A stretch of 64,000 nucleotides of DNA from an uncultured Ferrovibrio sp. (GTDB taxonomy: Bacteria > Pseudomonadota > Alphaproteobacteria > Ferrovibrionales > Ferrovibrionaceae): contig NZ_CALGPC010000017.1 in NCBI RefSeq assembly GCF_937960835.1, positions 62,001 to 126,000 of the forward strand, written 5' to 3'. The first letter of the stretch is position 1, and each line of letters starts with the position of its first letter. The position numbers were made by a program, and so were the translations under genes. Under the pieces are notes generated by a model. The model worked only from the letters and a program-made list of their open reading frames with translations, was not told where the DNA came from and did not search any database. Shown here piece by piece: positions 1 to 8,925 of the stretch.

Positions 1-1331
1 TCGGGCCGGAAGGAGAAGTCGGTCAACTGGTTGTTCAAGAGGAAGCCGCCGACCATGAGCCGTGCGCCAAAGGCGCTTTCGATGGTCGTGGTCATGGCCA
101 GGGCATTGCCCTCTGGATCGACGATCGAGATATGGCTCGTACCAGCTTCGGCCGGACCATAGCCAAGCGGCGGTATGGCGCCGCGGCGGCCCGGTGGGCT
201 CCCGGGCTTGGCTATGCCGATGCTGCTGTCTGGCTGAATTTGCTTGGCGCGTTCGGCGAGATAGGCCTTATCGACCAGACCGTTCGTCGGCACGGTAATG
301 AAGTCAGGATCGGCCACATACGCATCGCGGTCGGCAAAGGCCAGCCGCGCTGCCTCGCTGTAGCGATGGATGTCCTGCACCGCGACTGGTCCCGGCTGGG
401 CCGGGCCGAGAGCTTCCAGGATGCCCAAAATCTGCAGCGTAGCGATTCCGCCTGAGCTGGGTGGCGGGAAGCCGCACAGCGTAAACAGGCGAAAGCGGCC
501 GCAAAGCGGTGTGCGGGCCTTGGCCTGATAATTGGCCAGATCCGCCAGAGTTATGTCGCCGGGATTCTGCGGATGCGTGGTGACCGCTGCGACAATCGCC
601 TCAGCCAGTGGACCGCGATAGAAGCCGTCCGCGCCTAGGGCAGCAATGCGCCTGAAACTGTCGGCAAGATCGGGATTGCGGAGCAGGGCTCCAATGGCAA
701 TCGGCTCACCGTTGGTGTCGTAATACAGGTCACGCGCTTTCGCATCGCGTCGCAAGGCGGGATCGGATTTCAGCAATTGATGCAGACGCGGCGTGACAGG
801 GAAGCCGTTGTCGGCGGTCTCGATGGCTGCCGTGAACAGATTGGCCCAAGGCAGCCGGCCATGGGCACGATGCGCCATCTCCAACACACGCAGCAGTCCA
901 GGAACACCGACCGAGCGGCCTCCGACCACCGCCTCGGCAAAAGCCATCGGTTCGCCATCGGGGTTGAGAAAACGCATTGGCGTTGCGGCCGCCGGTGCGG
1001 TCTCGCGTCCGTCATAGGCGTATAGCAGATTCTGTTTGGCATCCCAGTAAAGGATGAAGGCGCCGCCGCCGATCCCGGAAGATTGCGGTTCGACGAGGTT
1101 CAGCATCGCCTGCGTCGCGATGGCAGCATCTATCGCACTGCCGCCACGGCGCAGGATATCCAGTCCGGCCTGCGCAGCTAAGGGATGGGCCGCTGCAACC
1201 ATTTGCCGAGAGGCCTCGACGGCTTGTTTGGCCAGTCGCCCGGTCGCGGCTTCCGGTGCCAGGGTGGTTTGCGCTGCTGCTGAGGCACCATGCAGCAGGA
1301 TCAGGAAGCCAAGGATCAGACGGCGCATCAT
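1..1331 (-). CDS. ggt: gamma-glutamyltransferase, 3' end outside window
   Basis: Transfers or hydrolyses the gamma-glutamyl group of glutathione and related compounds, normally in the periplasm. A signal peptide is visible (MMRRLILGFLILLHGASA). The large-subunit start (GGSAIDAAIATQAMLNLVEP, GIGGGAF) is followed by the autoprocessing site GTSHISIVD, whose Thr is residue 398 and is expected to become the N-terminal nucleophile of the small subunit. TTTIESAFGA follows just before the window edge, so most of the small subunit lies outside. The chosen ATG overlaps the stop of the upstream hydrolase (ATGA), which implies translational coupling. A second ATG follows immediately, so the start is uncertain by one codon. 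Confidence 0.93.
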   Translation of the reverse strand, partial: MMRRLILGFLILLHGASAAAQTTLAPEAATGRLAKQAVEASRQMVAAAHPLAAQAGLDILRRGGSAIDAAIATQAMLNLVEPQSSGIGGGAFILYWDAKQNLLYAYDGRETAPAAATPMRFLNPDGEPMAFAEAVVGGRSVGVPGLLRVLEMAHRAHGRLPWANLFTAAIETADNGFPVTPRLHQLLKSDPALRRDAKARDLYYDTNGEPIAIGALLRNPDLADSFRRIAALGADGFYRGPLAEAIVAAVTTHPQNPGDITLADLANYQAKARTPLCGRFRLFTLCGFPPPSSGGIATLQILGILEALGPAQPGPVAVQDIHRYSEAARLAFADRDAYVADPDFITVPTNGLVDKAYLAERAKQIQPDSSIGIAKPGSPPGRRGAIPPLGYGPAEAGTSHISIVDPEGNALAMTTTIESAFGARLMVGGFLLNNQLTDFSFRP

Positions 1332-2188
1332 AGATCTGTCAGGAAGGCATCAATGGCAGATTGCGCTTCCGTCTCGTCCAGCATGGGAACATGGCCGACA
1401 TTCGGCACGGTGACGGCGATCATGCCTGCATGTTCGCGCTTCATGCGGACGAAGGTATCGGCGGTCAGGATATCTGAGAAAGCGCCGCGCAGGGCGAGAA
1501 GGGGAACGTGCCGCAGAGCCCGGAACAAAGGCCAGAGATCCGGCAGCGGTTCATGGGCCTGCTCACGCAGTGGTACCGCAATATTCAGGTCGTAATCCAG
1601 GCGCAGGCCGCTGCGCTGGGGATCTTCCGTGAATGTCGCTTTTGCCAGCTTCAGCCAGCCTTCGCCATCCAGTCGAGGATAGGCGCCGGCATAATTCTGG
1701 CGCCATAGATCTGCCGCGGCATCATAATCGGGCACATGAACCTGGGTGCCGACATATCCGGCGATGCGGCGGCGGCCCGTCTCGCTGATCTCAGGTCCGA
1801 CGTCATTCAGGATCACGCCGGCAAGGGCAGTGGGGATTGCAACCGCCACGCCCATGGCCACGATGCCGCCCATGGAGGTTCCCAGTACGACCGCCCGATG
1901 GACATGGGTGACCGCGAGCAGGTGCATCACGTCGTTGATATAAACCGGCACCTGATAGTTTTGCGGATTGGGATCGTATGCCGAGCGCCCGCGGCCACGG
2001 TAGTCCAGCGTTATGACGCGGCGCGTTTCGGCGTGGCGGCAGGCTATGTCGTGAAAGTCTTTGCTGTTACGGGTCAGGCCGGAGAGACAGAGAAGCGGCG
2101 TGCGGGAGGAACGCCGGTTGCCGTAATCGCGATAATAGAGCCGCACGTCATCCTGGGCGTGAAAGTAATGCTCGGTGAATTGCGTCAT
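1328..2188 (-). CDS. alpha/beta-fold hydrolase
   Basis: A 286-residue single-domain hydrolase of the alpha/beta fold. The nucleophile elbow GTSMGG places the Ser at residue 105, and the catalytic His is probably His266 in VGHVPMLDE. An oxyanion-type segment (LSGLTRNS) lies near residue 36. No signal peptide is seen, so it is probably cytoplasmic. It overlaps the haloacid dehalogenase gene upstream and the ggt gene downstream by ATGA junctions, so the three are translated from one message. The substrate cannot be read from the sequence; the dehalogenase-like neighbour suggests catabolism of small organic acids or esters, but that is inference. Confidence 0.85.
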   Translation of the reverse strand: MTQFTEHYFHAQDDVRLYYRDYGNRRSSRTPLLCLSGLTRNSKDFHDIACRHAETRRVITLDYRGRGRSAYDPNPQNYQVPVYINDVMHLLAVTHVHRAVVLGTSMGGIVAMGVAVAIPTALAGVILNDVGPEISETGRRRIAGYVGTQVHVPDYDAAADLWRQNYAGAYPRLDGEGWLKLAKATFTEDPQRSGLRLDYDLNIAVPLREQAHEPLPDLWPLFRALRHVPLLALRGAFSDILTADTFVRMKREHAGMIAVTVPNVGHVPMLDETEAQSAIDAFLTDL

Positions 2189-2871
2189 GCGGTTTCCAGG
2201 ATGGACGGCACGGCGGTAAGGTCCTGCAGGATTCTGTCAGGCGGATGGGGCAGGCGCTCGAGAGGCTGGCCGCTGCGGTTGACCCAGATGGCAAAGAAGC
2301 CCGCGCGTTTGCCGCCATGAATGTCCCAGCCGTTGCTGCTATGGAAGGCAATTTCGTTCGGTGCGAGACTGAACCGGCTGGCAACGAGGCTGTATACGCG
2401 CGGATCTGGCTTGTAGATTCCGACTTCTTCGACGGAAATGACATGGTCGAAGAGATCGAGAATTTCCGAGGACCGGCAGGCGGCTTCCAGCATTGCTGGC
2501 GTGCCGTTGGAAAGAATGGCTGTCTTGAAGCCGGCTTTTCTCAGTTGCCGCAGCACCTCGGGGACTTCAGGGAAGCAGGCCAGATTGTAGTACAAATCCA
2601 GCAGGCGCTGCCGGAGTGAGGGGGTGCTTAAGCCGCGGCTTTCGAGGGCGAAGTCCAGCGCATCGCCTGTAAGCTGCCAGAAATCGGCATGCGCGCCCAT
2701 CAGGCTGCGCAGCCAGGAATAATTGAGCTGTTTCGTGCGCCAGGTCTCTGCCAGCGGCAGCCATTCATCGCCAAGTTCCTGAGACAAAGCCCGAGCCGCG
2801 GCATTTACATCGAACAAGGTGCCGTAGGCATCGAAAACGCAGGCTTTGATGCTGGCGGAAGCCTTGTTCAT
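2185..2871 (-). CDS. haloacid dehalogenase, type II
   Basis: A 228-residue HAD-superfamily protein. The nucleophile motif DAYGTLFDV (Asp14), the SNGTP motif, the KPDPRVY motif and SSNGWDIHGGKRAGF match the L-2-haloacid dehalogenase (type II) subfamily, which hydrolyses 2-haloalkanoic acids. An open frame extends 24 codons upstream, but the ATG at 2871 is preceded by GGGAG at good spacing and begins just before the conserved core, so it is preferred. It starts 19 bases after the lytic transglycosylase gene and overlaps the next hydrolase by ATGA. Family members can act as general phosphatases, so the substrate is not certain. Confidence 0.85.
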   Translation of the reverse strand: MNKASASIKACVFDAYGTLFDVNAAARALSQELGDEWLPLAETWRTKQLNYSWLRSLMGAHADFWQLTGDALDFALESRGLSTPSLRQRLLDLYYNLACFPEVPEVLRQLRKAGFKTAILSNGTPAMLEAACRSSEILDLFDHVISVEEVGIYKPDPRVYSLVASRFSLAPNEIAFHSSNGWDIHGGKRAGFFAIWVNRSGQPLERLPHPPDRILQDLTAVPSILETA

Positions 2872-2890
2872 AAGGTTCTCCCGGAGCGGT

Positions 2891-5077
2891 TCAGCAGGTG
2901 GTGGTGTTACAGACCTGTTGCAGTGAGCCGCGCATATCGACATTCAGCCGGTCAAGCAGCGGCGGCTCGGTACTCAAAAGCGCTCGATAAATCTGCACGC
3001 CTTCCAGCACGCGCTGCACATAATTGCGCGTCTCGGAGAAGGGGATCAACTCGATCCAGTCGATGACATCGACCGAGCTGTTTCGTGGATCGCCCCATTC
3101 CTGGATCCAGCGGCGCACGCGGGCTTCGCCCGCATTATACGCGGCCAGGGCCAGCACGTAATTGTTGTCCCAGTTCCGCAGCAGACCGGACAGATAGTGC
3201 GTGCCAAGCTGCACGTTGTAAGTGGCGTCGTTGGTGAGCTTCGCCTGCTGGAAGCCGAGCTTCAGATCTTTCGCAACGCCCTTCGCGGTTGCGGGCATGA
3301 GCTGCATCAGGCCCCGCGCGCCGGCGGAGGATACGGCGAATTGGTTGAACTCGCTTTCCTGCCGCGACAAGGCCAGGACCAAAGCGGTCTCCGGTGTCGT
3401 CATCCGCAGCATCGGTTCCACCAGCGGATAGCTTTCGCGAACAAGGATGATGTTCTGCCGGGCGGAGCGCTTGCTCGCCATCACGGCCAGATCGACCCGC
3501 CGCAGATTGCGCGCCAATTCGGCAACCAACTGATGCTGCTCCGGGGTCTCGGCGGTATGCACGAGGCGAAGGATGAAGGGCCGCAACCGCTCTTCCTGAT
3601 CCAATTCTACCAGGATGCGCGCAGCCCGCACGACCTCACGCCGATCGAAGGCCTGACGTGCCTCCATGGATGGAGAGGCCGTGTCTGGGAGCCGCAGCCT
3701 GCCGCCGGGATCAAGCTTCAGCGCGGCAAGCTGGCCATAGAAGGTGGTGTTGTGCTGGGCCGCTTGCTTATATTGGCTGCGCGCGGCCTCGTGGTCGCCG
3801 AGCGCTTCCTGGGTGCGGCCGAGCCAATAGGCCGCACGGGCCACGCTGATCGGATAACTGACATTGTCGACCAGGGCCGTGAAATGCTTCAGGGCCGTCT
3901 GCGGCTCCTGCAGCAGACGCAGGGCGATCCATCCGGCCAGCCATTCCGCGTCAGCCAGCGCGGCGCCGCCTTTGAGGCCATGTCCTGCCGCCAGCCGGTA
4001 GGCCTCCGAGACCCGTCCTTCACCGATTGCCTTCCGCGCGCGGAAATGCCGCTCCACCCACCATTTCTCGGCGCGCCCAAGATCGTCCGGCGCGTTGTAG
4101 AGCAGTGCTTCGATCACATCGTCCATGCCCTGGCGGCGCTGCCAGCGCAGACGGTCATAGGCAAGGCCGCCATCATCCCGCAGATGGGCTGGAACGGCCG
4201 CCACCAGTTTGTCGGCGCCAGGGGTGTTCGAGGCGAGCGCGATCCGCGCCTCAGCCAGTTTCCGGGTCTCCGTGTCGAGGCGGGGCAGCATCCGTCGCGC
4301 CGCTTCGAGATTGCCGTCCCACAGCAGACGGTCGACCCGGGCGGCGTTGTCCGCTGCCGCGAAGCGCTGGCCGAACTCCGACCAGAGTGCCTTTTCGTCC
4401 TTGAGCGCGAGATTGCCCTCGATCCAGGCCCGGCGCAGCACTGCAAAGGCCTCTGCCTCCCGGCCTTGCCGGGCCAGTGCTTCGCCTTGCCGCAACAGTC
4501 CCAGGCCGGTGAGCGGCGGATGGGCCTCGAACCAGGACAGGATCCGGCTATCCCCGACCGAGCCATCGAGGCTTTCCTCGGCGCGGCGCAGCATGGACTC
4601 GCGGGCCGGCCAGTCGGGCTTGGTTTCAATGAAGGCAGCGATCTCTTCGAAGGACGCGCCGCTGTTGGAGGTCTGCAGCCACAGCCAGCGGACCAGTTCC
4701 GCCACCAGGGGCTCTTTGGCCTGGGCCGCTACCCGGCGGGCCGCATCGAAGCGGCCGGCGGCGGCCTCCTGCATTGCCTTCTTGCCGATCTCGCGATCCG
4801 AGCGGCTGAGCAGGGTGTGATGCGCAGGCAGCTGGGTTTGCTCCGGCCGAGCGGGCGGGGTGCCGCGCAGCGGTTTGCTGGCTGGCAATGGCGCGATCTT
4901 CGCAGGCGCAATTGCCGTGACCTCGGACAGGGCTGCCATTTCGCCGATCTTCGGCTTGGCTTCCGGCACAGGAACGCCGGCCACGGCGGCGGTGGCGCTG
5001 AAGGCGGCAGCGAAACACGCCGTCCGGGCGGTCCGGCTGGCCATGCGGGTCAAGTCGGCAAGGCGGCGTCTGTGCAC
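2891..5077 (-). CDS. soluble lytic murein transglycosylase (Slt type)
   Basis: Cleaves the glycan strands of peptidoglycan to 1,6-anhydro-muropeptides in the periplasm. The protein has 728 residues: a signal peptide, a long helical superhelix of the Slt70 kind (about 60-530), and a C-terminal SLT domain. SRQESEF carries the catalytic Glu (about residue 574), followed by GARGLMQLMPATA and ALAAYNAGEARVRRW. The start is a GTG; an ATG 11 codons later would also keep the signal peptide, and neither has a strong ribosome site. A possible -10 (TATCAT, complement of 5104-5109) lies in the region shared with dapA. It heads the run of minus-strand genes that ends in ggt. Confidence 0.92.
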   Translation of the reverse strand: MHRRRLADLTRMASRTARTACFAAAFSATAAVAGVPVPEAKPKIGEMAALSEVTAIAPAKIAPLPASKPLRGTPPARPEQTQLPAHHTLLSRSDREIGKKAMQEAAAGRFDAARRVAAQAKEPLVAELVRWLWLQTSNSGASFEEIAAFIETKPDWPARESMLRRAEESLDGSVGDSRILSWFEAHPPLTGLGLLRQGEALARQGREAEAFAVLRRAWIEGNLALKDEKALWSEFGQRFAAADNAARVDRLLWDGNLEAARRMLPRLDTETRKLAEARIALASNTPGADKLVAAVPAHLRDDGGLAYDRLRWQRRQGMDDVIEALLYNAPDDLGRAEKWWVERHFRARKAIGEGRVSEAYRLAAGHGLKGGAALADAEWLAGWIALRLLQEPQTALKHFTALVDNVSYPISVARAAYWLGRTQEALGDHEAARSQYKQAAQHNTTFYGQLAALKLDPGGRLRLPDTASPSMEARQAFDRREVVRAARILVELDQEERLRPFILRLVHTAETPEQHQLVAELARNLRRVDLAVMASKRSARQNIILVRESYPLVEPMLRMTTPETALVLALSRQESEFNQFAVSSAGARGLMQLMPATAKGVAKDLKLGFQQAKLTNDATYNVQLGTHYLSGLLRNWDNNYVLALAAYNAGEARVRRWIQEWGDPRNSSVDVIDWIELIPFSETRNYVQRVLEGVQIYRALLSTEPPLLDRLNVDMRGSLQQVCNTTTC

Positions 5078-5145
5078 GTCGAATCTTTCGTGAAACCAAA
5101 TAGATGATAGCAGGCGCCCGCCTTGGGCAAAAGCGCGGCTTGCAC

Positions 5146-5174
5146 TTGAAGGGCAAGACGGGCGCGGGTATGTT
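5146..5174 (+). promoter_or_regulatory. putative sigma-70 type promoter of dapA-smpB
   Basis: TTGAAG (5146-5151) and TATGTT (5169-5174) are separated by 17 bases, 47 bases upstream of the dapA ATG. The site lies in the 144-base region between the divergent slt and dapA genes. Assigned by motif and spacing only. Confidence 0.4.
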
Positions 5175-5221
5175 CGCGACTTATCCGTCTCAATTTTTGG
5201 CGCAAGACAAAGGATACGCCG

Positions 5222-6139
5222 ATGTTCAAGGGCTCATTCGTCGCACTGATCACCCCGTTTAAAAACGGTAAGGTGGACGAAAAAGCATTCGGCGATTTTG
5301 TCGAGTGGCAGATCGCCCAGGGCACGCATGGTCTGGTTCCGGTCGGCACCACCGGCGAGTCTCCGACCCTGAGCCATGAGGAACACAAGCGCGTGGTGGA
5401 GATCTGCATTGAAGCCGCGCATGGCCGTGTTCCGGTCATGGCCGGCACCGGCTCGAACTCGACCGACGAGGCGATCGAGCTGACCAGACACGCGCAGGAA
5501 GCCGGTGCTGATGCGGCGCTGATTGTCACGCCGTACTACAACAAGCCGACCCAGGCCGGCCTTTATGCGCATTACAAGGCGATCCACGACGCGACCCGGA
5601 TTCCGATCTTCATCTACAACATCCCGCCGCGCTGCGTGATCGACATGTCGGTGGAGACGATGGCGGCGCTGTCCAAGCTGCCGCGCATCCGCGGCGTGAA
5701 GGATGCTACCGGTGACCTGCTGCGGCCGCTGAAGCAGCGCGCGGCGTCGGGCGAGAAGTTCTGCATGCTGGACGGCGACGATGCCACCGCGATTGCTTTC
5801 AACGCCCATGGCGGCCGTGGCTGCATCTCGGTCACCGGCAACATTGCGCCCAAGCTGGTCGCTCAGATGCAGGAAGCCAGCCTTGCCGGCGATCATGCCA
5901 AGGCCCTGGCGATCCAGGAAAAGCTGATGCCGCTGCATAATGTTCTGTTCATCGAGGCCAATCCGGGCCCGGTGAAGTATGCCGCTTCGCTGCTCGGCAT
6001 CTGCTCGGCCGAGGTCCGTCTGCCGCTGGTGCAGCCGACCAAGGAAACCCAGGCCAAGGTGAAGGCCGTGGTAAAGGCGCTGGGGCTGCAGGGTCCCAAG
6101 GCGTCGAAGGCCAAAGCCAAGGCCAAAAAGAAGAAGTAG
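5222..6139 (+). CDS. dapA: 4-hydroxy-tetrahydrodipicolinate synthase
   Basis: Condenses pyruvate with aspartate semialdehyde, the first committed step of the diaminopimelate/lysine pathway, in the cytoplasm. The TIM-barrel signatures are all present: GTTGE (Thr43-Thr44), YYNKP, Tyr132 and Arg137 in IYNIPPR, and the Schiff-base Lys160 in RGVKDATGD. AAAGGA precedes the ATG. At 305 residues it is slightly longer than usual because of a lysine/alanine tail (KASKAKAKAKKKK) that is not part of the fold. smpB starts 6 bases downstream, so the two are probably co-transcribed. Confidence 0.97.
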   Translation: MFKGSFVALITPFKNGKVDEKAFGDFVEWQIAQGTHGLVPVGTTGESPTLSHEEHKRVVEICIEAAHGRVPVMAGTGSNSTDEAIELTRHAQEAGADAALIVTPYYNKPTQAGLYAHYKAIHDATRIPIFIYNIPPRCVIDMSVETMAALSKLPRIRGVKDATGDLLRPLKQRAASGEKFCMLDGDDATAIAFNAHGGRGCISVTGNIAPKLVAQMQEASLAGDHAKALAIQEKLMPLHNVLFIEANPGPVKYAASLLGICSAEVRLPLVQPTKETQAKVKAVVKALGLQGPKASKAKAKAKKKK

Positions 6140-6145
6140 ACATTC

Positions 6146-6607
6146 ATGGCACAGCAACCGCGCACGGTGGCCGAAAACCGCCGGGCGCGCTTTGACTATC
6201 ATCTGGACGAGATATTCGACGCCGGAGTGGTTCTCCTCGGCTCGGAGGTCAAAAGCCTGCGCGATGGCCGTGCCAGCATCCAGGACGCCTACGCCACCGA
6301 ACAGGGTGGCGAGATCTGGCTGATCAACTCCCACATTCCTGAATACCACGGGGCGAACCGCTTCAACCACGAGCCGCGGCGGCAGCGCAAGCTGCTGCTC
6401 AAGCGCAAGGAGATCGGTAAACTCATCGGGAGCCTCAAGCGCGGCGGCGTGACTCTGGTGCCGCTGACCATATATTTCAACGAGCGCGGCAAGGCGAAGG
6501 TGAAGATCGCCCTGGCTCGCGGCAAGAAGCTGCATGATAAGCGCGAGACCGAAAAGGCGCGCGACTGGCAGCGCGAGAAACATCGCCTGATGCGCGAGAA
6601 GGGCTGA
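6146..6607 (+). CDS. smpB: SsrA-binding protein
   Basis: Binds tmRNA and brings it to stalled ribosomes for trans-translation. The 153 residues show the family hallmarks: NRRARFDYHLDEIFDAGVVL at the start, GSEVKSLRDGRASIQDAY, the PLTIYFNERGKAKV strand region, and the basic C-terminal tail (KRETEKARDWQREKHRLMRE) that enters the decoding centre. Length is normal. It follows dapA by 6 bases, a linkage also common in related bacteria. The tmRNA gene itself is not seen in the window. Confidence 0.97.
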   Translation: MAQQPRTVAENRRARFDYHLDEIFDAGVVLLGSEVKSLRDGRASIQDAYATEQGGEIWLINSHIPEYHGANRFNHEPRRQRKLLLKRKEIGKLIGSLKRGGVTLVPLTIYFNERGKAKVKIALARGKKLHDKRETEKARDWQREKHRLMREKG

Positions 6608-6635
6608 TCCGCGCATCCAGGATCTGGAGGTGCCG

Positions 6636-7307
6636 ATGAGTGACGATTACAAGCCCGGTCTGCTCGGCCAGATCAAGGACAAGCTGGTCGCCTCCAAACA
6701 GCAATGGGCCAGGGAGGGCCGCCTGCTGACCGGCGAAGTATCGTCGCCGCAGAAGAGCCGCTTGCCGCCGGGCCAGCGCCTAGTGCGCGACTGGCCGGTG
6801 CTCGATCTCGGCGTACAGCCGAATATCCAGCTGGACCGCTGGCAGCTGACCGCCGGCGGCCTCGTCGAGAACCCGGTCAAGCTGACCTGGAACGATTTCC
6901 TCGATCTGCCGCAGAGCGACAGCGTCTCAGACATTCACTGCGTCACCGCCTGGTCCCGCTATGACAACCGCTGGACCGGTGTGAAGGCCGTCGACTTCCT
7001 CAAGCTGGTCCGGCCTAAGCCGGAGGCCAGGCATATCGTTTTCCAGTCCTACGATGGCTACACCACCAACGTGACCATGGAGATGTTTGCCGCTTCCGAT
7101 GTTCTGCTGGCGCATTCCTGGGACGGGCAGCCGCTCACGCGCGAGCATGGCGGTCCGGTCAGGATCGTGATGCCGCAATTCTATTTCTGGAAGTCGGCAA
7201 AATGGGTGAAGCACATCGCCTTCCTGGATCGTGACGCCCCTGGCTATTGGGAAGTCAGGGGCTATCACAATACCGGTGATCCCTGGAAGGAAGAACGCTA
7301 CGGCTGA
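6636..7307 (+). CDS. sulfite oxidase-like molybdopterin oxidoreductase
   Basis: A 223-residue cytoplasmic protein made only of the oxidoreductase molybdopterin-binding domain. The motif SDIHCVTAWSRYDNRW carries Cys102, the expected molybdenum ligand, and HSWDGQPLTREHGGPVRIVMP is the conserved pterin-binding segment. It lacks a Tat signal and the dimerisation domain of true sulfite oxidases, so the substrate is unknown. The ATG at 6636 is preferred over the in-frame GTG at 6630 because GGAGG at 6626-6630 is correctly spaced for the former. It lies 28 bases after smpB. Confidence 0.88.
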   Translation: MSDDYKPGLLGQIKDKLVASKQQWAREGRLLTGEVSSPQKSRLPPGQRLVRDWPVLDLGVQPNIQLDRWQLTAGGLVENPVKLTWNDFLDLPQSDSVSDIHCVTAWSRYDNRWTGVKAVDFLKLVRPKPEARHIVFQSYDGYTTNVTMEMFAASDVLLAHSWDGQPLTREHGGPVRIVMPQFYFWKSAKWVKHIAFLDRDAPGYWEVRGYHNTGDPWKEERYG

Positions 7308-7311
7308 AGCC

Positions 7312-8853
7312 TCAGTTCGGCGCCCATTCCATGTCGGGATCCAGCGGATAGATCGGCCGCGGCACCTGGCGCCAGGGCACGTTCTGCAGTACCGGCGTGG
7401 TCAGGCCCGGTACATCCACCTCGATGATGCAGTCGTCGGGGAAGAACTCATCGAAGCCAGCGCGGAAATGACCGCGTGACTTCACCACCAGGCTGCGCAG
7501 TTTCGGAATCTCGATGCCGAAGGTTTCGAAGAACATCGGATCGAGCGCCTGATGCCGGATGGTGGTTACCACCACCTGGATGCCGCCGACGGCGACGATG
7601 GCCGCAGGTCCCATATCCATGCTGCGCCCTGCCGCCATGCCGCGGCGGCCGACAAACTTGCCATCGCTCAATGCGATGACTTTGCCCTGCGCTGAGAAGG
7701 GCTCGGAGAAGGTCGTCGTTTCGCTGCGGTTGAACCTGGCCTGGAAAGTGGCGCCGATGCCGAGGCGATGGGCTTCGGCCGCCAGCTCAGGATCGAAAAC
7801 CGGACCGATGGCGCAGCCGGTAACGCCAGCCTTGTGGAAGGCACTCAGGATGTAGGTGGTGTTGCCGCGTCCGCCGCCGCCAGGATTGTCAGCTACGTCG
7901 GCAAAGAGCAGCGCGGGGCGGCTGGGATCCTGGCCGCAGGCCAGCGCCATCTGCGTGGCCTCTGCAAGCGGAGTGAGATTGGTGGTGAAGCGCTTGCGCT
8001 GCGACCAGGCAAAGGTTGCAACGTCGCGCGCAACCGCCTTGGCTCTTTCACCATTGGTGGCGGTGACGATCACTGACATTCCGTTTTTCGGGGTATCGCC
8101 CAGCGAGAAGCCGGACGAGACCGAAACATCGATCACTTCGTTATCAAGCTTGCTCTGGCCGTAGGCGATGACGTCGGCATAGGGGCCTGACTTCGTGTTC
8201 TGGCTGGTGGAAGGCGGGATGAACGGCAGCTTCACGAACGCAGCATGAGGGCGCATGCCGCCGAGCATTGCCCGAAGATGGCGCGCGCAATCGGCGCCGC
8301 GGTCCGGCATGTCGGTATGCGGGTTGCAGCGATAGGCGACGAGGATATCGGCCAGCTTCACCATATCAGCGCTGACATTGGCGTGCAGGTCCAAAGTGGC
8401 CACGACCGGAACGTTCGGCCCGACAATCTCGCGAACCGCGCGAAAAATCGTGGCATCGGGATCGATATCTCCCGTTGCCGTCGCCGCGCCGTGCTGTGAC
8501 AGGAAAATGCCGTCGAGCGGTCCGGCTGCCTTCAGATGAGTCCGCAGACGCTCGACCACCCAGTCGAAAAACGTCTGATCCACCGGTCCCGACGCGCCGA
8601 CGGCGGCCATGATCAGAGGCACGCATTCCCAGTCGCCTGTGGCATTCATTTCAGCGGCGAAACCCGTCAGCGTCGTTGGACTGCGCGGGTTGGATTGCGC
8701 AAGATCTGCGAGCAGGTCTTTGCCTTCGAGCAGGACATTCGCGGCGAATTCCTCTCTGGTCGATACCGGAGCGTGGCCGTTGCTCTCCAGCATGAAGCCA
8801 CCCACCGCAATACGCGGCGTATGACGAGATGTAATGGGCTTAGACCGTATCAT
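7312..8853 (-). CDS. M81 family metallopeptidase (MlrC-like)
   Basis: A 513-residue member of the microcystin LR degradation protein MlrC family, predicted zinc peptidases. Core motifs are RIAVGGFMLESNGHAP, LSQHGAA, ATLDLHANVS and DVADNPGGGGRGN, the last two probably contributing metal ligands. The open frame runs to 8907, but the ATG at 8853 has AGGA upstream and begins close to the conserved core. It ends 4 bases after the convergent oxidoreductase and is divergent from a solute-binding protein, an arrangement that suggests a shared role in uptake and hydrolysis of small peptides or amides. A second, quite different family member lies at 25978-27504. Confidence 0.88.
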   Translation of the reverse strand: MIRSKPITSRHTPRIAVGGFMLESNGHAPVSTREEFAANVLLEGKDLLADLAQSNPRSPTTLTGFAAEMNATGDWECVPLIMAAVGASGPVDQTFFDWVVERLRTHLKAAGPLDGIFLSQHGAATATGDIDPDATIFRAVREIVGPNVPVVATLDLHANVSADMVKLADILVAYRCNPHTDMPDRGADCARHLRAMLGGMRPHAAFVKLPFIPPSTSQNTKSGPYADVIAYGQSKLDNEVIDVSVSSGFSLGDTPKNGMSVIVTATNGERAKAVARDVATFAWSQRKRFTTNLTPLAEATQMALACGQDPSRPALLFADVADNPGGGGRGNTTYILSAFHKAGVTGCAIGPVFDPELAAEAHRLGIGATFQARFNRSETTTFSEPFSAQGKVIALSDGKFVGRRGMAAGRSMDMGPAAIVAVGGIQVVVTTIRHQALDPMFFETFGIEIPKLRSLVVKSRGHFRAGFDEFFPDDCIIEVDVPGLTTPVLQNVPWRQVPRPIYPLDPDMEWAPN

Positions 8854-8925
8854 ATGATTGACATCCTGCTGCACGAAGGCGACCAATAGCGTCGGGGACG
8901 ATATCAAAAGAGAGGGATGTCTGGA

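Noticed and set aside
3197..5107. 636-codon plus-strand open frame opposite the lytic transglycosylase gene
   Set aside because: It is the complement of a clear Slt gene, has no family features and results from high GC content.
5234..6616. 460-codon minus-strand open frame opposite dapA and smpB
   Set aside because: Antisense to two certain genes; its product is an arginine/histidine/leucine-rich shadow.
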